Source of the DNA: Paracoccaceae bacterium
GTDB taxonomy: Bacteria > Pseudomonadota > Alphaproteobacteria > Rhodobacterales > Rhodobacteraceae
Reading direction: 5' to 3'
Assembly (NCBI GenBank): GCA_021775315.1
Contig: JAJFIC010000069.1
Coordinates: 1 to 52,335 of the forward strand
DNA: 52,335 nt
Translations under genes and position numbers: made by a program
The notes under the pieces: model-generated
Databases searched by the model: none
What the model was told of the DNA's origin: nothing
What the model saw: the letters and a program-made list of their open reading frames with translations, nothing else
Shown: one piece after another, positions 17,296 to 27,501 of the stretch
Layout: each line of letters begins with the position of its first letter
How positions within the stretch are numbered: the first letter of the stretch is position 1

Positions 17296-20200
17296 TTACC
17301 CCTGCAACGGCCTTACCCCAATTTCCCCTTCACGCTCATTCCGCATGGCCAGTGCCATGGAATGGCTGCCAGCCGCGGTCGTGAAATAAACAATGTTGTC
17401 GTAAAGTGCGACGCTGCGGATTTCGCGACTGTCCTCGACGGCTTGCGCGCCTTCGGTGGTGTTGAAAACCATTGTAACCTCGCCGTTTTTCATCATGTCG
17501 ACGATGTTCGGGCGGCCTTCATAGACTTTGTTGACCGTTTCTACATCCAATCCGGCATCGGTCAGGAAGGTGGCGGTGCCTCGCGTGGCGACAAGGCCAA
17601 AGCCAAGGTCGGCCATGATGCGTGCGGCTTCGATCATGGCGGGGGTTTTGTCCATGTCTTTGATCGACAGGAACACTTTGCCACCTTCGGGGATGGCATG
17701 GCCCGCGCCCAATTGCGCCTTCAAAAACGCGCGGGGGAAGGTGCGATCCCAGCCCATAACTTCACCGGTTGAACGCATTTCCGGACCCAGCAATGTGTCA
17801 ACGCCAGGGAAGCGGGCGAAGGGCAGCACGGCCTCTTTCACCGAAAACCACGGCGTGTTGGGGTCGGCCAGCGTCATGGCGTCGGCGAATGGCAAAGTCT
17901 CGTCTTCGCGGGCATTTTCTTTGTAGGGCGGGCGTTCGGGAAAATTCGACAATGGTTCGCCCGCCATAAGGCGTGCCGCGATGGATGCGATTGCGCTGTC
18001 GGTGGCCTTGGCAACGAAGGGCACCGTGCGCGAGGCGCGTGGATTGACCTCCAGAATGAAAATCTCGTCGTCTTTGATGGCGAACTGAACGTTCATCAGG
18101 CCCACCACATTGAGACCAAGCGCCAGTGCCTTGGATTGCACTTTGAGTTCGGTGATAACCTCAGCAGACAGGGAATAGGGCGGCAACGAACAGGCGCTGT
18201 CGCCGGAATGCACGCCCGCCTCTTCGATATGCTGCATGATCCCGGCCACATGGACGTTTTTGCCATCTGACAAAGCGTCGACATCTATTTCGACCGCGCC
18301 GATCAGATAACTGTCGAGCAATACCGGGCTGTCGCCGGACACGTTGACGGCTTCATTGATATAACGGGTCAACTGGACGTCATCGCGGATGATTTCCATG
18401 GCGCGACCCCCCAGTACATAAGACGGGCGGATGACCAATGGATAGCCAACATCTTTCGCGATTTCAAAGGCTTGCTCGGGAGATGAGGCGATGCCGTTAT
18501 AGGGTTGCTTGAGGTCAAGTTCGTGCAGCAATTGCTGGAATCGCTCGCGGTCCTCGGCCAGATCAATGGCGTCAGGGGTGGTTCCGAGGATCGGGATGCC
18601 CTCGGCCTCCAGCGCGTTGGCAAGTTTCAACGGTGTCTGGCCACCGAACTGGACGATCACACCATGCAGGGTGCCGTTTTCCAGCTCGACCCGCAGGATT
18701 TCCATGACATGTTCCATGGTCAACGGTTCGAAATACAAGCGATCCGATGTGTCGTAATCGGTTGAAACCGTTTCAGGGTTGCAATTGATCATGATGGTTT
18801 CATAACCCGCTGCCGTCAGGGCGTAACACGCATGGCAGCAGCAATAGTCAAATTCGATCCCCTGACCGATACGGTTCGGGCCGCCGCCAAGGATCACGAC
18901 TTTTTTGCGATCACTGGGCCGTGCTTCGCATTCGACTTCTCCCATCACCGGGGTTTCATAAGTTGAATACATATAAGGCGTCTGCGCTTCAAACTCAGCG
19001 GCGCAGGTGTCGATACGTTTAAAGCAAGCGGTCACACCAAGGCGGACGCGCAGTTTGCGGATGGCGCGTTCCTTCTGGCCGGTCAGGATCGCCAGCCGTG
19101 CATCGGTAAAGCCGAACATTTTAAGGCGGCGCAAGGCAGCAGCGTCATCTGGCAGGCCGTCTTGGCGAATTTGTGCTTCGAGATCGACAATCTCGCGAAT
19201 ACGCGACAGGAACCAAGGGTCAAAATCGGTGGCGTGTTGGATTTCGTCATCGGACAGGCCTTCGCGCATGGCTTGGGCGATCAGGCGCATGCGATCCGGG
19301 GTGCGGGCGGAAATGGCCTTGATGATGGCGGATTTTTCGGGCGCGCCTTCGATGGCGATTTCGTCAAATCCCGTCAGACCGGTTTCCATCGACGCCAATG
19401 CTTTTTGCAGGCTTTCATGGATGGTCCGGCCAATCGCCATTGCCTCGCCCACGGATTTCATCGCGGTGGTCAGAGTGGCCTCTGAACCGGGGAATTTTTC
19501 AAACGCGAAACGCGGGATTTTGGTGACGACATAGTCAATCGTCGGCTCAAAGCTGGCGGGCGTGACTTTGGTGATGTCGTTGTCAAGTTCGTCGAGTGTA
19601 TAGCCAACCGCCAGTTTGGCAGCGATCTTGGCAATCGGAAAACCTGTCGCTTTAGACGCAAGGGCAGACGAGCGGGACACCCGTGGGTTCATTTCAATCA
19701 CGACCATACGACCGTCTGCCGGGTTCACGGCCCATTGCACGTTTGAACCACCGGTTTCGACACCGATTTCGCGCAAAACACTGATCGAAAGCGTCCGCAT
19801 CAGCTGGTATTCTTTGTCGCTAAGGGTCAGCGCCGGGGCCACGGTGATACTGTCGCCGGTATGCACGCCCATCGGGTCGACGTTTTCGATAGAACAAATG
19901 ATGATGGCGTTGTCGGCTTTGTCGCGCACGACCTCCATCTCGAATTCTTTCCAGCCCAGCAGGCTTTCGTCGATCAGGATCTGGTTGACGGGTGAGGCAT
20001 CAAGGCCCGTGGCGCAGATGGCTTCGTAATCTTCACGGTTATAGGCGATACCGCCGCCCGTGCCCCCCATGGTAAAGGCGGGGCGGATGATGGCGGGCAG
20101 GCCGACCTCGTCAATCGCGGCCATGCATTCTTCCATGGTTTCAGCAATGGTCGCGCGCGGGTTTTCGATGCCTAAGCGATCCATCGCTTCGCGGAACAGT

Positions 20201-20589
20201 TTGCGATCTTCGGCCATTTCGATAGCTTTGCGATCTGCCCCGATCAGTTCGACATTGAATTTTTTGAGCACACCGAGATCATCCAGCGACAACGCGGTGT
20301 TCAGGCCGGTCTGCCCGCCCATAGTGGGCAACAGGGCGTCTGGACGTTCTTTCTCGATGATCTTGGCCACGATTTCGGGGGTGATCGGCTCAATATAGGT
20401 GGCGTCGGCCATTTCCGGGTCGGTCATGATAGTGGCCGGGTTTGAATTGACCAGAATGACGCGATAACCCTCTTCTTTCAGGGCTTTACAGGCTTGCGCG
20501 CCTGAATAGTCAAATTCGCAGGCCTGTCCGATAATGATGGGGCCCGCACCGATAATCATGATGGATTTGATGTCGGTTCTTTTTGGCAT
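17296..20589 (-). CDS. carB: Carbamoyl-phosphate synthase large subunit
   Basis: This 1097-residue protein makes carbamoyl phosphate from bicarbonate, ATP and glutamine-derived ammonia with CarA. It supplies arginine and pyrimidine synthesis. It has the duplicated ATP-grasp layout: the first half opens with [22 protein letters not shown] (the first 20 residues being the family start), and the second repeats with [19 protein letters not shown] near residue 570. A C-terminal MGS-like regulatory domain contains [12 protein letters not shown]. Length is normal. The upstream in-frame codons to 20616 are not family-like. carA is not in the window. The gene stands alone here. Confidence 0.96.
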   Translation of the reverse strand: MPKRTDIKSIMIIGAGPIIIGQACEFDYSGAQACKALKEEGYRVILVNSNPATIMTDPEMADATYIEPITPEIVAKIIEKERPDALLPTMGGQTGLNTALSLDDLGVLKKFNVELIGADRKAIEMAEDRKLFREAMDRLGIENPRATIAETMEECMAAIDEVGLPAIIRPAFTMGGTGGGIAYNREDYEAICATGLDASPVNQILIDESLLGWKEFEMEVVRDKADNAIIICSIENVDPMGVHTGDSITVAPALTLSDKEYQLMRTLSISVLREIGVETGGSNVQWAVNPADGRMVVIEMNPRVSRSSALASKATGFPIAKIAAKLAVGYTLDELDNDITKVTPASFEPTIDYVVTKIPRFAFEKFPGSEATLTTAMKSVGEAMAIGRTIHESLQKALASMETGLTGFDEIAIEGAPEKSAIIKAISARTPDRMRLIAQAMREGLSDDEIQHATDFDPWFLSRIREIVDLEAQIRQDGLPDDAAALRRLKMFGFTDARLAILTGQKERAIRKLRVRLGVTACFKRIDTCAAEFEAQTPYMYSTYETPVMGEVECEARPSDRKKVVILGGGPNRIGQGIEFDYCCCHACYALTAAGYETIMINCNPETVSTDYDTSDRLYFEPLTMEHVMEILRVELENGTLHGVIVQFGGQTPLKLANALEAEGIPILGTTPDAIDLAEDRERFQQLLHELDLKQPYNGIASSPEQAFEIAKDVGYPLVIRPSYVLGGRAMEIIRDDVQLTRYINEAVNVSGDSPVLLDSYLIGAVEIDVDALSDGKNVHVAGIMQHIEEAGVHSGDSACSLPPYSLSAEVITELKVQSKALALGLNVVGLMNVQFAIKDDEIFILEVNPRASRTVPFVAKATDSAIASIAARLMAGEPLSNFPERPPYKENAREDETLPFADAMTLADPNTPWFSVKEAVLPFARFPGVDTLLGPEMRSTGEVMGWDRTFPRAFLKAQLGAGHAIPEGGKVFLSIKDMDKTPAMIEAARIMADLGFGLVATRGTATFLTDAGLDVETVNKVYEGRPNIVDMMKNGEVTMVFNTTEGAQAVEDSREIRSVALYDNIVYFTTAAGSHSMALAMRNEREGEIGVRPLQG

Positions 20590-20759
20590 GTTCGGCCCTA
20601 GCGATGCGGCCCGCACGGGATGGTTCCGGGCAGGGGGGGATTCTTGAGAAGTTGCAAATTGCGCTGGTTATAGTCAGTGGGTGCAGGTGTTCAAGAGGGG
20701 AAACCGCGCAGCACCACCGGAACGGGCAAAAATCATGAAATTGCTAGCAGCGATTCCCC
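20590..20759. other. Gene-free stretch between carB and the MBL-fold gene
   Basis: This 170-base stretch includes the carB upstream region and its likely promoter. I see no further gene or strong hairpin. Confidence 0.3.
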
Positions 20760-21689
20760 TTATTCCCATTCCATCGCTTCAAAAACGGCTTGCGCGTTGC
20801 GCCCGGCCAACTGATCAAAGTTTTGCAGATAGGCAAACGCGCTTTGATCAACTTTCGCTGCCCCCATAATGTCACCCCCGGCGTCAATATGTTCGGCCAT
20901 GCCGTCCCTGAGATTGGAAATGTAATCATAGGTGTCAGCGGTTGCTGTCAACATATTGGTGGCGTCGCCGTGGCCGGGGACCACGTGGTCAGGATCAAGG
21001 GCTGCGATTGCATCAAAGGATGCCAGCCAGGTTTGCGAGTCGGAAAACGGCAGAATGCCAAGGATGCGCTGGGTGTAAACGATGTCGCCCGTGAATACGA
21101 TGCTTTGGTTTTCAAGCCAGACGAAGCTGTCACCCGGCGTATGGGCGCCACCCATGTGATAAAGCGCAAGCACGGTGTCGCCCAGCGTCACCGTCATTTG
21201 ATCGGAAAATGTTTCGGTTGCGGTCTTCGCCTCGGTCCCGTCCAAGCCATACGCGCCGACAAGAGTTGCAAGACCGGTAAACTGCACGCTTTGGCGGTCC
21301 AACTGATCTGCGACTGCGGCCTCAGAGGCGATGATCCGCGCACCGCGCTCGAACCAATAGGAATTGCCGAGCCAGCGATGATCCTGCCCGCCTGTATTGA
21401 TGACGATGCGCACAGGCTTGTCGCTAATCCCACGGATCGCTTCGTCGATTTTTGCAGCCCCGCGATAGGTCGCGCCCGCGTCTATCAGCACAACACCCTC
21501 ACTGGTTACGATCACACCAAAGGTGGCGTTATTGCCAAGATTCCCGGGTGCGCGATTGCCCAGCGAGCCGACCAGCGCAAACACGTTGTCGCTGATTTTT
21601 TGGGTCTTAATCTGAGCACTCAGCGGGCTGGCAAAGAACAGCAAAACAAGTATGCAGCGCAGAAATGCGGTCAGTTTTACGTTTTTCAT
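20760..21689 (-). CDS. Exported metallo-beta-lactamase-fold protein with altered metal motif
   Basis: The 309 residues begin with a signal peptide (about 1-25, ending SPLSAQ), so the protein is periplasmic. The MBL fold is recognisable from VVLIDAGATYRG, GGAHTPGDSFVW (H183), FTGDIVY (D202) and VVPGHGD (H240). The usual HxHxDH zinc motif is replaced by NTGGQDHRWLGN (98-109): only Asp103 and His104 remain and both early histidines are gone. AAGG lies 7 bases upstream of the ATG. Related proteins in this organism's relatives often belong to SoxH-like or quinoprotein-linked groups; I cannot assign a substrate. A good terminator separates it from the upstream heme operon. Confidence 0.8.
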   Translation of the reverse strand: MKNVKLTAFLRCILVLLFFASPLSAQIKTQKISDNVFALVGSLGNRAPGNLGNNATFGVIVTSEGVVLIDAGATYRGAAKIDEAIRGISDKPVRIVINTGGQDHRWLGNSYWFERGARIIASEAAVADQLDRQSVQFTGLATLVGAYGLDGTEAKTATETFSDQMTVTLGDTVLALYHMGGAHTPGDSFVWLENQSIVFTGDIVYTQRILGILPFSDSQTWLASFDAIAALDPDHVVPGHGDATNMLTATADTYDYISNLRDGMAEHIDAGGDIMGAAKVDQSAFAYLQNFDQLAGRNAQAVFEAMEWE

Positions 21690-21783
21690 CGAGAAACCTT
21701 TGGTTTGGACGCGCAGGAAATTCAGGGGACATTATGATGTTTTGAAGCTTAGCACCACTCGGACCTTGGGTCGCAGCAGAAAT

Positions 21784-21815
21784 GAAAACCCGACCCCCAC
21801 AACGTAGGGGCCGGG
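21784..21815 (-). terminator. Rho-independent terminator of the SHP operon
   Basis: On the minus strand CCCGGCCCC (21815-21807) pairs with GGGGTCGGG (21797-21789), with one G-U pair, and TTTT follows (21787-21784). It lies just past the diheme cytochrome stop and reads in the operon direction. Confidence 0.75.
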
Positions 21816-21866
21816 CTCCAAAGGGGGCCGAAGGGTCAACAGCTCCGCGTGATTTTGACGAGTGGT

Positions 21867-22352
21867 CTAGTCGTCGTCAAAATATCCGCGGTCGGCCCCT
21901 TTGTGACAGGCAGGGCAATTGGATACGGACCCGACGCTGGGGTTCGCTTTGATCCAATTATTCACCCGTTTGCCGTGCTCGTGCCGAAACCATGGGAATT
22001 GGGAAATCCGCATGGGCGTGACATCTTTGGGAATGGCCTTTAGCCAACGTGGGTTCTTGCCTTTTCGATCCGCGGCGTTCTTGATCAGGTACTGTTCGAT
22101 CTCTTTTACCGTAGCAGCATCAAGGCTGGCATCTTCGCCGAAATGGTTGGGCAGATCGGCCATGATCGCCTGCCATGACCGGATCGGCAGGAACCCCGCC
22201 TGATAAGCCATGTGACAGTCCGAACATTCTTGTTTGGTCAGGTTTTCCGGGGTTTTGCCAACTTTCGGCTCGCTGCCCTCGCTGGTCATCGTCTGGGCGA
22301 GGATCGCTGCAGTCAGGGCAAACAGTAAGAAAGGCAGTCGTTTAAGTAACAT
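21867..22352 (-). CDS. Diheme cytochrome c (DHC type)
   Basis: The 161-residue protein has an N-terminal signal segment (MLLKRLPFLLFALTAA) and two heme motifs, CSDCH and CPACH. Its family (dihem cytochrome c) is the known electron partner of SHP in Rhodobacter. NHFGEDASL and WFRHEHG contain histidines that probably serve as axial ligands. AAAGGA is 7 bases before the ATG. It is the last gene of the operon and lies 21 bases downstream of the SHP gene. Its core repeats the C-terminal domain of the cytochrome b fusion two genes up. It is presumably periplasmic. Confidence 0.85.
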   Translation of the reverse strand: MLLKRLPFLLFALTAAILAQTMTSEGSEPKVGKTPENLTKQECSDCHMAYQAGFLPIRSWQAIMADLPNHFGEDASLDAATVKEIEQYLIKNAADRKGKNPRWLKAIPKDVTPMRISQFPWFRHEHGKRVNNWIKANPSVGSVSNCPACHKGADRGYFDDD

Positions 22353-22372
22353 TCTATGTCCTTTCGTGGAGA

Positions 22373-22804
22373 TCAGAGACTGGAAAGATAGGTCAGCACA
22401 TCGCCCTGTTCGGTCGTTGTGCATTCGCGCCCAAGCACTGAATTGCAGTTCCGGCGGAACCATTTGGCCAGCTTTTCAGGGTCGGTAAACCGGTTCGGGC
22501 TTAGGGATACAGCCATTGGTTCAATGGGTTTGCCAACCCGGGTTCGCCCTGCCGCCAGAGGGTCGGACGTATGACACGTTGTACACGATGGGGTTTCTGG
22601 TTTGCCGCCTGAATGGCTGGCCTGAAAAAACGCTTTGCCAGTTTGTGCCGAGAAGCCGGAAACCCCCGCCTCGGCAGCGAGGGCGGCAATTACGGCGTCT
22701 TGGGCAGGCCCGGCGGTCAGGTGAGTGGGGCCTACAAGCAGAAAGGTTGAGGTCAACACAGCCTGAAGGCCTCTTTGCGTTTGCGATGTTCGCGGTCTGC
22801 TCAT
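22373..22804 (-). CDS. shp: Sphaeroides heme protein SHP (DUF1924), oxygen-binding cytochrome c
   Basis: SHP is a small periplasmic cytochrome c whose heme is held by His and an unusual Asn that leaves on reduction, so it binds O2, NO and other ligands. The 143 residues include a signal peptide of about 30, the heme motif CTTCH, and the disulfide loop RNCNSVLGREC. In Rhodobacter SHP the Asn directly before the first Cys of that loop is the ligand, as I recall it. GGKPETPSC and RFTDPEKLAKWF match the family. The start overlaps the cytochrome b stop by 4 bases. Partner cytochromes lie on both sides. Confidence 0.85.
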   Translation of the reverse strand: MSRPRTSQTQRGLQAVLTSTFLLVGPTHLTAGPAQDAVIAALAAEAGVSGFSAQTGKAFFQASHSGGKPETPSCTTCHTSDPLAAGRTRVGKPIEPMAVSLSPNRFTDPEKLAKWFRRNCNSVLGRECTTTEQGDVLTYLSSL

Positions 22805-23946
22805 TTGGATTTCTCCTGCGGGATTGTGATATTTGCCGGATAGAACCAGCCGGTTTCAGCGTCCGAATGGCAAGCAGCGCAATTTGCGCGCGAAAACACC
22901 GGTGCCAGATTGAAAACTTCGGGTGCTATATTTTGGTGGGTTTGCTGCCAGTAGGGCGCTTTGGTGAATGTGTAGGGATAGGCCTGATCAAGATCGCGAA
23001 ACACATGCGCCGGTTTGGTATCTGCCGTTTCAGCCGCGTTGCGGGTCAGCCATGCCGTAATATCTGCTTGGCTTGCCGGGGACAGGCTTGCATCCTCACC
23101 GAAATGATCCGGCAGGTTCGCCATCAGGGCAACCCAGTTTTGCCCTGTCATCAGGCTGGGGTGAAAGGCCATGTGGCAGGCGGCGCATTCATCCTGATAC
23201 ACAACGTCGATCTGTTGCACCAGCCCGCCATATTCAGGCCGGGCCGCCAGATTATTGCCGGCTCCAAAGGCAAGCAGCAAGGCTCCAACGACCAGAAAAC
23301 CGGCCATCACCGGATGCGCTGAATGGTGCGGCGCGACATGATCGCCGGGGCGGTTTTCTTTCAGTCCGGTCACCATCGCCAGTGGCAAATTCTCACGTGT
23401 GCGGCGGCTTTCATAAATGGCACCCGCGATATGAAGTGTGATCAGCACAAGAAAACCAATGGCGATCACCTGATGCAATTCCCCCACGCTGGTGGCGGTT
23501 GAATATGTAAGCCCAAAGGCAAGCGGGCCGGTTTTATACACTCCACCCAGAACGATGACCCCACTCAGTCCCAGCGTAAAGACAACGGCCACCATCGCCA
23601 AAACCATTGCCGCCGCCAAAGGGTTGTGACCGATGTGGCGCGGCGCGTTGCCGACCATCAAACTGCGGGTGTGGCGGATCATTGTTGCGGGATCGGTGAC
23701 CGCATTGCCAAGCCTTGCATAAGTTGGGCCAAGCGCGCCCCAGATCAATCTGACAAAGATCAACAAGGCACTTGCGGTTCCGGCCCAGACATGGATCTGG
23801 AACCACGTCGCGTCCAATACGAAACCTGTCAGTGCAGCGATGCAGACGACCAGCACCAGCGACCAGTGAAACACCCGGACAAAGACATCCCAGACGGCAA
23901 TCTTCGGAAAGGATATGGCCGAATTGGCGGAAATTAAACTGATCAT
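22801..23946 (-). CDS. Cytochrome b561 fused to a diheme cytochrome c domain
   Basis: Residues about 1-225 form a four-helix cytochrome b561-type module with heme-ligand candidates in FHWSLV, IHVWAG, GELHQ and ITLHIAG. After a further hydrophobic segment (VMAGFLVVGALLLAFGAG), the last 130 residues are a diheme cytochrome c with CAACH twice (ECAACH, NCAACH). NLPDHFGEDASL in this domain matches DLPNHFGEDASL of the free diheme protein. The architecture suggests electron flow from the membrane quinone to periplasmic heme. The start is uncertain: ATG 23946 gives a family-like N-terminus, while 23982 has a better AAAGG. Confidence 0.88.
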   Translation of the reverse strand: MISLISANSAISFPKIAVWDVFVRVFHWSLVLVVCIAALTGFVLDATWFQIHVWAGTASALLIFVRLIWGALGPTYARLGNAVTDPATMIRHTRSLMVGNAPRHIGHNPLAAAMVLAMVAVVFTLGLSGVIVLGGVYKTGPLAFGLTYSTATSVGELHQVIAIGFLVLITLHIAGAIYESRRTRENLPLAMVTGLKENRPGDHVAPHHSAHPVMAGFLVVGALLLAFGAGNNLAARPEYGGLVQQIDVVYQDECAACHMAFHPSLMTGQNWVALMANLPDHFGEDASLSPASQADITAWLTRNAAETADTKPAHVFRDLDQAYPYTFTKAPYWQQTHQNIAPEVFNLAPVFSRANCAACHSDAETGWFYPANITIPQEKSK

Positions 23947-24255
23947 GTATTCACGACACCTGACAACAACTTTGACGGGCATTTTACCTTTCAAATAACA
24001 GGCTGAAAATTGGCTTTAGGTTAGGTATTTTGCGAATAATGCAGAATAAACCAAAGTTATATGCGCTTGGGTGACGTGAAGGCCGTGGCCGTGTCCTTTA
24101 CAATCCAACCAATCGGCGGTGCGAAGGCGCATTGTAGGCGCGAATGCGGGATTTGGCGGAAAAACAGTGGGCGGTTTGGGCTGTTACCCTTGACATCCTG
24201 TGTGCAAACGCGTGTATCCGGCGGGATCATTTTGCCGCCCGAAGGGACAGACCCA
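23947..24255. other. Divergent intergenic region
   Basis: About 310 bases between the SHP operon and aspS. The left half is A+T-rich. The right half carries a good sigma-70-like promoter for aspS. No FNR-type TTGAT-N4-ATCAA site is evident. No gene is visible. The in-frame open stretch running into aspS lacks protein character. Confidence 0.4.
24190..24218 (+). promoter_or_regulatory. Sigma-70-like promoter for aspS
   Basis: TTGACA at 24190-24195 is a perfect -35 element. A 17-base spacer leads to TGTATC at 24213-24218, a partial -10. The predicted start lies about 30 bases before the aspS ATG. Confidence 0.55.
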
Positions 24256-26040
24256 ATGCACGCTTATCGCAGCCAGACTTGCGCCGACCTAAAAGCCTTA
24301 AATGTTGGTGAGACCGTTCGCCTTTCCGGCTGGGTCCATCGGGTGCGGGACCATGGTGGAGTTCTGTTCATCGATTTGCGCGATCATTACGGCATCACCC
24401 AAGTGCTGGCCGACAGCGACAGCCCGGCATTTGCCGAACTGGAAAAGGTGCGGGCAGAATGGGTCATCAGAATTGACGGCAACGTCAAGGCGCGCGACCC
24501 GGAACTGGTGAACCCCAACCTGCCAACTGGCGAGGTCGAGGTTTATATTCGCGAGATGGAAGTGCTGAACGCGGCAGAAGAGCTGCCATTGCCGGTATTT
24601 GGCGATCTGGATTACCCGGAAGAAACCCGCCTGAAATACCGTTTTCTTGATCTCAGACGCGAAAGCCTGCACGATAATATCATGCTGCGCTCGGGCGTGA
24701 TTTCTTCGCTTCGGCGGCGTATGACGGAACAGGGGTTCAACGAATTTCAGACGCCGATCCTGACCGCGTCCAGCCCTGAAGGTGCGCGTGATTTTCTGGT
24801 GCCGTCGCGCCTGCATCCCGGCCAGTTCTATGCGCTGCCCCAAGCCCCGCAACAGTTCAAGCAACTGATCATGGTGGCGGGCTTTGACCGCTATTTCCAG
24901 ATCGCGCCCTGTTTCCGCGACGAAGACCCGCGCGCGGATCGTTCGCCCGGTGAATTTTACCAGCTTGATATGGAAATGAGCTTTGCCACGCAGGAAGACG
25001 TGTTTCAGGTCATCGAACCTGTGATGCGCGGCGTGTTTGAGGAATTCGGCAAAGGCCGCCCTGTGACCGCAGAATTCCCGCGCATTGCTTACCGCGATTC
25101 AATGAAATGGTATGGCAGCGACAAACCGGACCTCAGAAACCCGATCCAAATGCAGGTTGTGAGTGAACATTTCGCAGGCTCGGGCTTCAAGATTTTTGCC
25201 TCATTGCTTGAAACCGAAGGTAATGAAATTCGCGCTATACCTGCTATCGGCGGTGGGTCGCGCAAGTTCTGTGATCGGATGAATTCATTCGCTCAAAAAG
25301 AAGGCCTGCCCGGCATGGGCTATATCTTTTGGCGCGATCAGGGCGAAGGCATGGAAGCCGCAGGTCCCTTGGCTAAAAACATTGGCCCGGAACGTACCGA
25401 GGCGATCCGTCAACAGCTTGGCCTTGGTGTTGGCGACGCAGCCTTTTTCCTTGGCGGTAAGCCCTCGGCATTTGAAGCGGTGGCTGGCAAGGCGCGGGAT
25501 GCGGTCTGGTCGGGCACACAGAAAAACGACGACTGGAAGAACGAGTTCAAATTTTGCTGGATCGTTGATTTTCCAATGTACGAAAAAGACGAAGAAACCG
25601 GCGCGCTTGATTTCAGCCACAACCCGTTTTCGATGCCTCAGGGCGGACAGGAGGCCCTTGATACGATGGAGCCGTTGGACATCCTTGGCTATCAGTATGA
25701 CATCGTGTGCAACGGCGTTGAATTGTCGTCCGGTGCGGTCCGGAACCACAAGCCCGACGTGATGTATAAAGCGTTTGAAAAAGTCGGGCACGACAAGGCC
25801 TTTGTTGATGCAAATTTCGGCGGCATGATCAATGCGTTTAAATTTGGCGCCCCGCCGCATGCTGGGATCGCGCCCGGTGTTGACCGGATGGTGATGTTGC
25901 TGGCGGACGCTGAAAACATCCGCGAAGTCATCATGTTCCCGATGAACCAGCGGGCCGAGGATTTGATGATGCAAGCTCCGTCAGAGCCAACAAACGAGGC
26001 GCTGCGCGAGCTTGGGTTGCGTCTAATCCCGCAAGAATAA
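24256..26040 (+). CDS. aspS: Aspartate--tRNA ligase
   Basis: The 594-residue protein is the long bacterial type with an inserted GAD domain. It charges tRNA(Asp) and, in species lacking AsnRS, often tRNA(Asn) as well. The N-terminal OB-fold ([20 protein letters not shown]), motif 2 ([19 protein letters not shown]) and motif 3 ([13 protein letters not shown]) are all present. ATG 24256 ([12 protein letters not shown]) is chosen by family start, with AAGGGA upstream; an open stretch of 65 codons upstream is not coding. A GC-rich repeat and T5 follow the stop. Confidence 0.96.
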   Translation: MHAYRSQTCADLKALNVGETVRLSGWVHRVRDHGGVLFIDLRDHYGITQVLADSDSPAFAELEKVRAEWVIRIDGNVKARDPELVNPNLPTGEVEVYIREMEVLNAAEELPLPVFGDLDYPEETRLKYRFLDLRRESLHDNIMLRSGVISSLRRRMTEQGFNEFQTPILTASSPEGARDFLVPSRLHPGQFYALPQAPQQFKQLIMVAGFDRYFQIAPCFRDEDPRADRSPGEFYQLDMEMSFATQEDVFQVIEPVMRGVFEEFGKGRPVTAEFPRIAYRDSMKWYGSDKPDLRNPIQMQVVSEHFAGSGFKIFASLLETEGNEIRAIPAIGGGSRKFCDRMNSFAQKEGLPGMGYIFWRDQGEGMEAAGPLAKNIGPERTEAIRQQLGLGVGDAAFFLGGKPSAFEAVAGKARDAVWSGTQKNDDWKNEFKFCWIVDFPMYEKDEETGALDFSHNPFSMPQGGQEALDTMEPLDILGYQYDIVCNGVELSSGAVRNHKPDVMYKAFEKVGHDKAFVDANFGGMINAFKFGAPPHAGIAPGVDRMVMLLADAENIREVIMFPMNQRAEDLMMQAPSEPTNEALRELGLRLIPQE

Positions 26041-26046
26041 GCGACG

Positions 26047-26068
26047 GGCCGTCGGCCGGGGCCTTTTT
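26047..26068 (+). terminator. Possible terminator of aspS
   Basis: GGCC at 26047-26050 can pair with GGCC at 26060-26063, and T5 follows at 26064-26068. The stem is short, and the GC-rich stretch allows other pairings. Position and T-run favour a terminator. Confidence 0.4.
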
Positions 26069-26152
26069 GGCGCGCCGAAACTTGGGTGGAATGTTTCGCC
26101 CTAGGACCCAGTAGCGGCGCCTATTATTGATTTCTTTTCCTTTGGAAACAAT

Positions 26153-26176
26153 CACCCGCATTGTGTTGCGCGGGTG
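26153..26176. repeat. Inverted repeat upstream of lipoprotein gene
   Basis: CACCCGC at 26153-26159 and GCGGGTG at 26170-26176 form a perfect 7-bp stem with a 10-base loop, about 100 bases before the lipoprotein start. The role is unknown. Confidence 0.35.
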
Positions 26177-26275
26177 TAACGCCGACCTTTGCGCGGCAAT
26201 AAATGATGGCAGAATCAAGGCACCACCGATGAAAATCGGGTATCCAAACCTCTGGGGGCACAGGGACGGTGCTTA

Positions 26276-26968
26276 ATGCTGCTTAATAAATTTATTCGAC
26301 CGATTTTATTGCTGGGTTTACTGGCGCTGACCGCCTGTGGGTTCAATCCGCGTGCGTCCAGTGTTTCTCTGAACGGCGACGTTCTGATCCGGACGTGGCA
26401 ATGCGAAGACCCGCTGGTTCGCGCAGCCGTGGAAAAGCGTGGACCTGACGGCACGCCTGCTAGCGTGGCGGAAAAACTGCTGGAATGCCCGTTCTATCGC
26501 GATTACCAGATCGAGGCGATGAAGCCCGAAAAAAGCGGCCCCGTCAGCCCGGATATGCTGGCCGAAATCGTTTACAAAATCCGCTGGGGCATTGATTTTC
26601 AGTATCGCGAATACGAAAAAATGGTCCTGAACGGACCGAAAAAGCGGTTCTTTATTCCCAGAATGCTGCACAAGCTTTCCCCGGGGCTTGGCGACCTGTT
26701 CCGACTGACCGATTTTCTGATGGAAGAACCTGTAAAAGTGGGTCAGGCCGCACCGTTGCTTGCCCGCCAGATGCAGCAAGACCGGAATGCGACGGGTGCT
26801 GCACTGGAACGCAGGATGGAGGCATTTCGCAAGGGCCGTCGGGATTATCCCTTGTGGCAGGCGATGATTGATCTGGATGCGTATTTCGTGGCCGGTACCG
26901 TGCCAAGCGCGATGATCAGCCTTGACGCCGGTTTGCAAGCAACCAATAAATCCACGGACATTCAATAG
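26276..26968 (+). CDS. Putative lipoprotein, unknown family
   Basis: The 230 residues begin with a lipoprotein signal: a hydrophobic stretch followed by the lipobox LTAC with Cys21. This makes it an outer- or inner-membrane-anchored periplasmic protein processed after Lgt. The mature part is mostly helical and charged (for example GIDFQYREYEKMVLNGPKKRFF and LERRMEAFRKGRRDY). I recognise no domain. It lies 62 bases before the YigZ-type gene on the same strand. Confidence 0.65.
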   Translation: MLLNKFIRPILLLGLLALTACGFNPRASSVSLNGDVLIRTWQCEDPLVRAAVEKRGPDGTPASVAEKLLECPFYRDYQIEAMKPEKSGPVSPDMLAEIVYKIRWGIDFQYREYEKMVLNGPKKRFFIPRMLHKLSPGLGDLFRLTDFLMEEPVKVGQAAPLLARQMQQDRNATGAALERRMEAFRKGRRDYPLWQAMIDLDAYFVAGTVPSAMISLDAGLQATNKSTDIQ

Positions 26969-27030
26969 GACCACCATACGGCTGATCTTTGCGGCTGGCT
27001 GGTTTGTCACCTTGGCAATCGGGGCGCGTT

Positions 27031-27417
27031 TTGCACATCGAAATTCTGGACAAAGTGATCAGTGATCGCGGCTCAAAATACGCGGTTTCCGGTGGCGAGG
27101 CTGGGTCGAAAGTTGAGGCCATACTGTTCCTAAAGGGGCTGAAAAAGCACAAGAAGTTCGCCAAGGCCACGCATAATTCATGGGCAGTTGTTTTGGCGGA
27201 TGGCACGATTTTGAAACATGACGATGGTGAAAGCGGCGCCGGGGCCATCATCGGGCGCGTTCTGCAAGGCGCAGATGCGCGTGACCTGATTGTCGTTGTG
27301 ACCCGTTGGTATGGCGGAGTGCATTTGGGGGGCGACCGGTTTCGCCATGTCACCAAAGCGGCGCAAATGTTTTTGACCCATTGGGCGGAACGCAGCCCAC
27401 CCGGTTCTTTTCGTTAG
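27031..27417 (+). CDS. YigZ/IMPACT-family protein
   Basis: About 128 residues match the N-terminal domain of the IMPACT/YigZ family, which includes regulators of translation under amino-acid starvation and a proposed proline-dipeptidase-like activity. Marks are KHKKFAKATHNSWAVVL, DDGESGAGAIIGRVL, and VVVTRWYGGVHLGGDRFRHV. The C-terminal domain of E. coli YigZ is absent, so this is the short form. No ATG fits: TTG 27031 has GGGG upstream and gives the family-like start, but TTG 27004 or 26989 cannot be excluded. Confidence 0.85.
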   Translation: MHIEILDKVISDRGSKYAVSGGEAGSKVEAILFLKGLKKHKKFAKATHNSWAVVLADGTILKHDDGESGAGAIIGRVLQGADARDLIVVVTRWYGGVHLGGDRFRHVTKAAQMFLTHWAERSPPGSFR

Positions 27418-27501
27418 GTTTGTTTTCATTCTCTGTCTATAATTCGACGGAATATCAGGCAACGCCCGTATAACAGATAACTGGTGTGTTGGAGTGCAAT
27501 T

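Noticed and set aside
20790-21737. 315-residue plus-strand open frame opposite the MBL-fold gene
   Set aside because: The minus-strand protein has a signal peptide and fold motifs; this one has none.
24061-24255. N-terminal extension of aspS
   Set aside because: The promoter lies inside it and AspRS begins at MHAYRSQTC.
26318-27010. Minus-strand open frame opposite the lipoprotein gene
   Set aside because: It covers the same span as the plus-strand frame, but only the plus frame has a lipobox and sensible composition.
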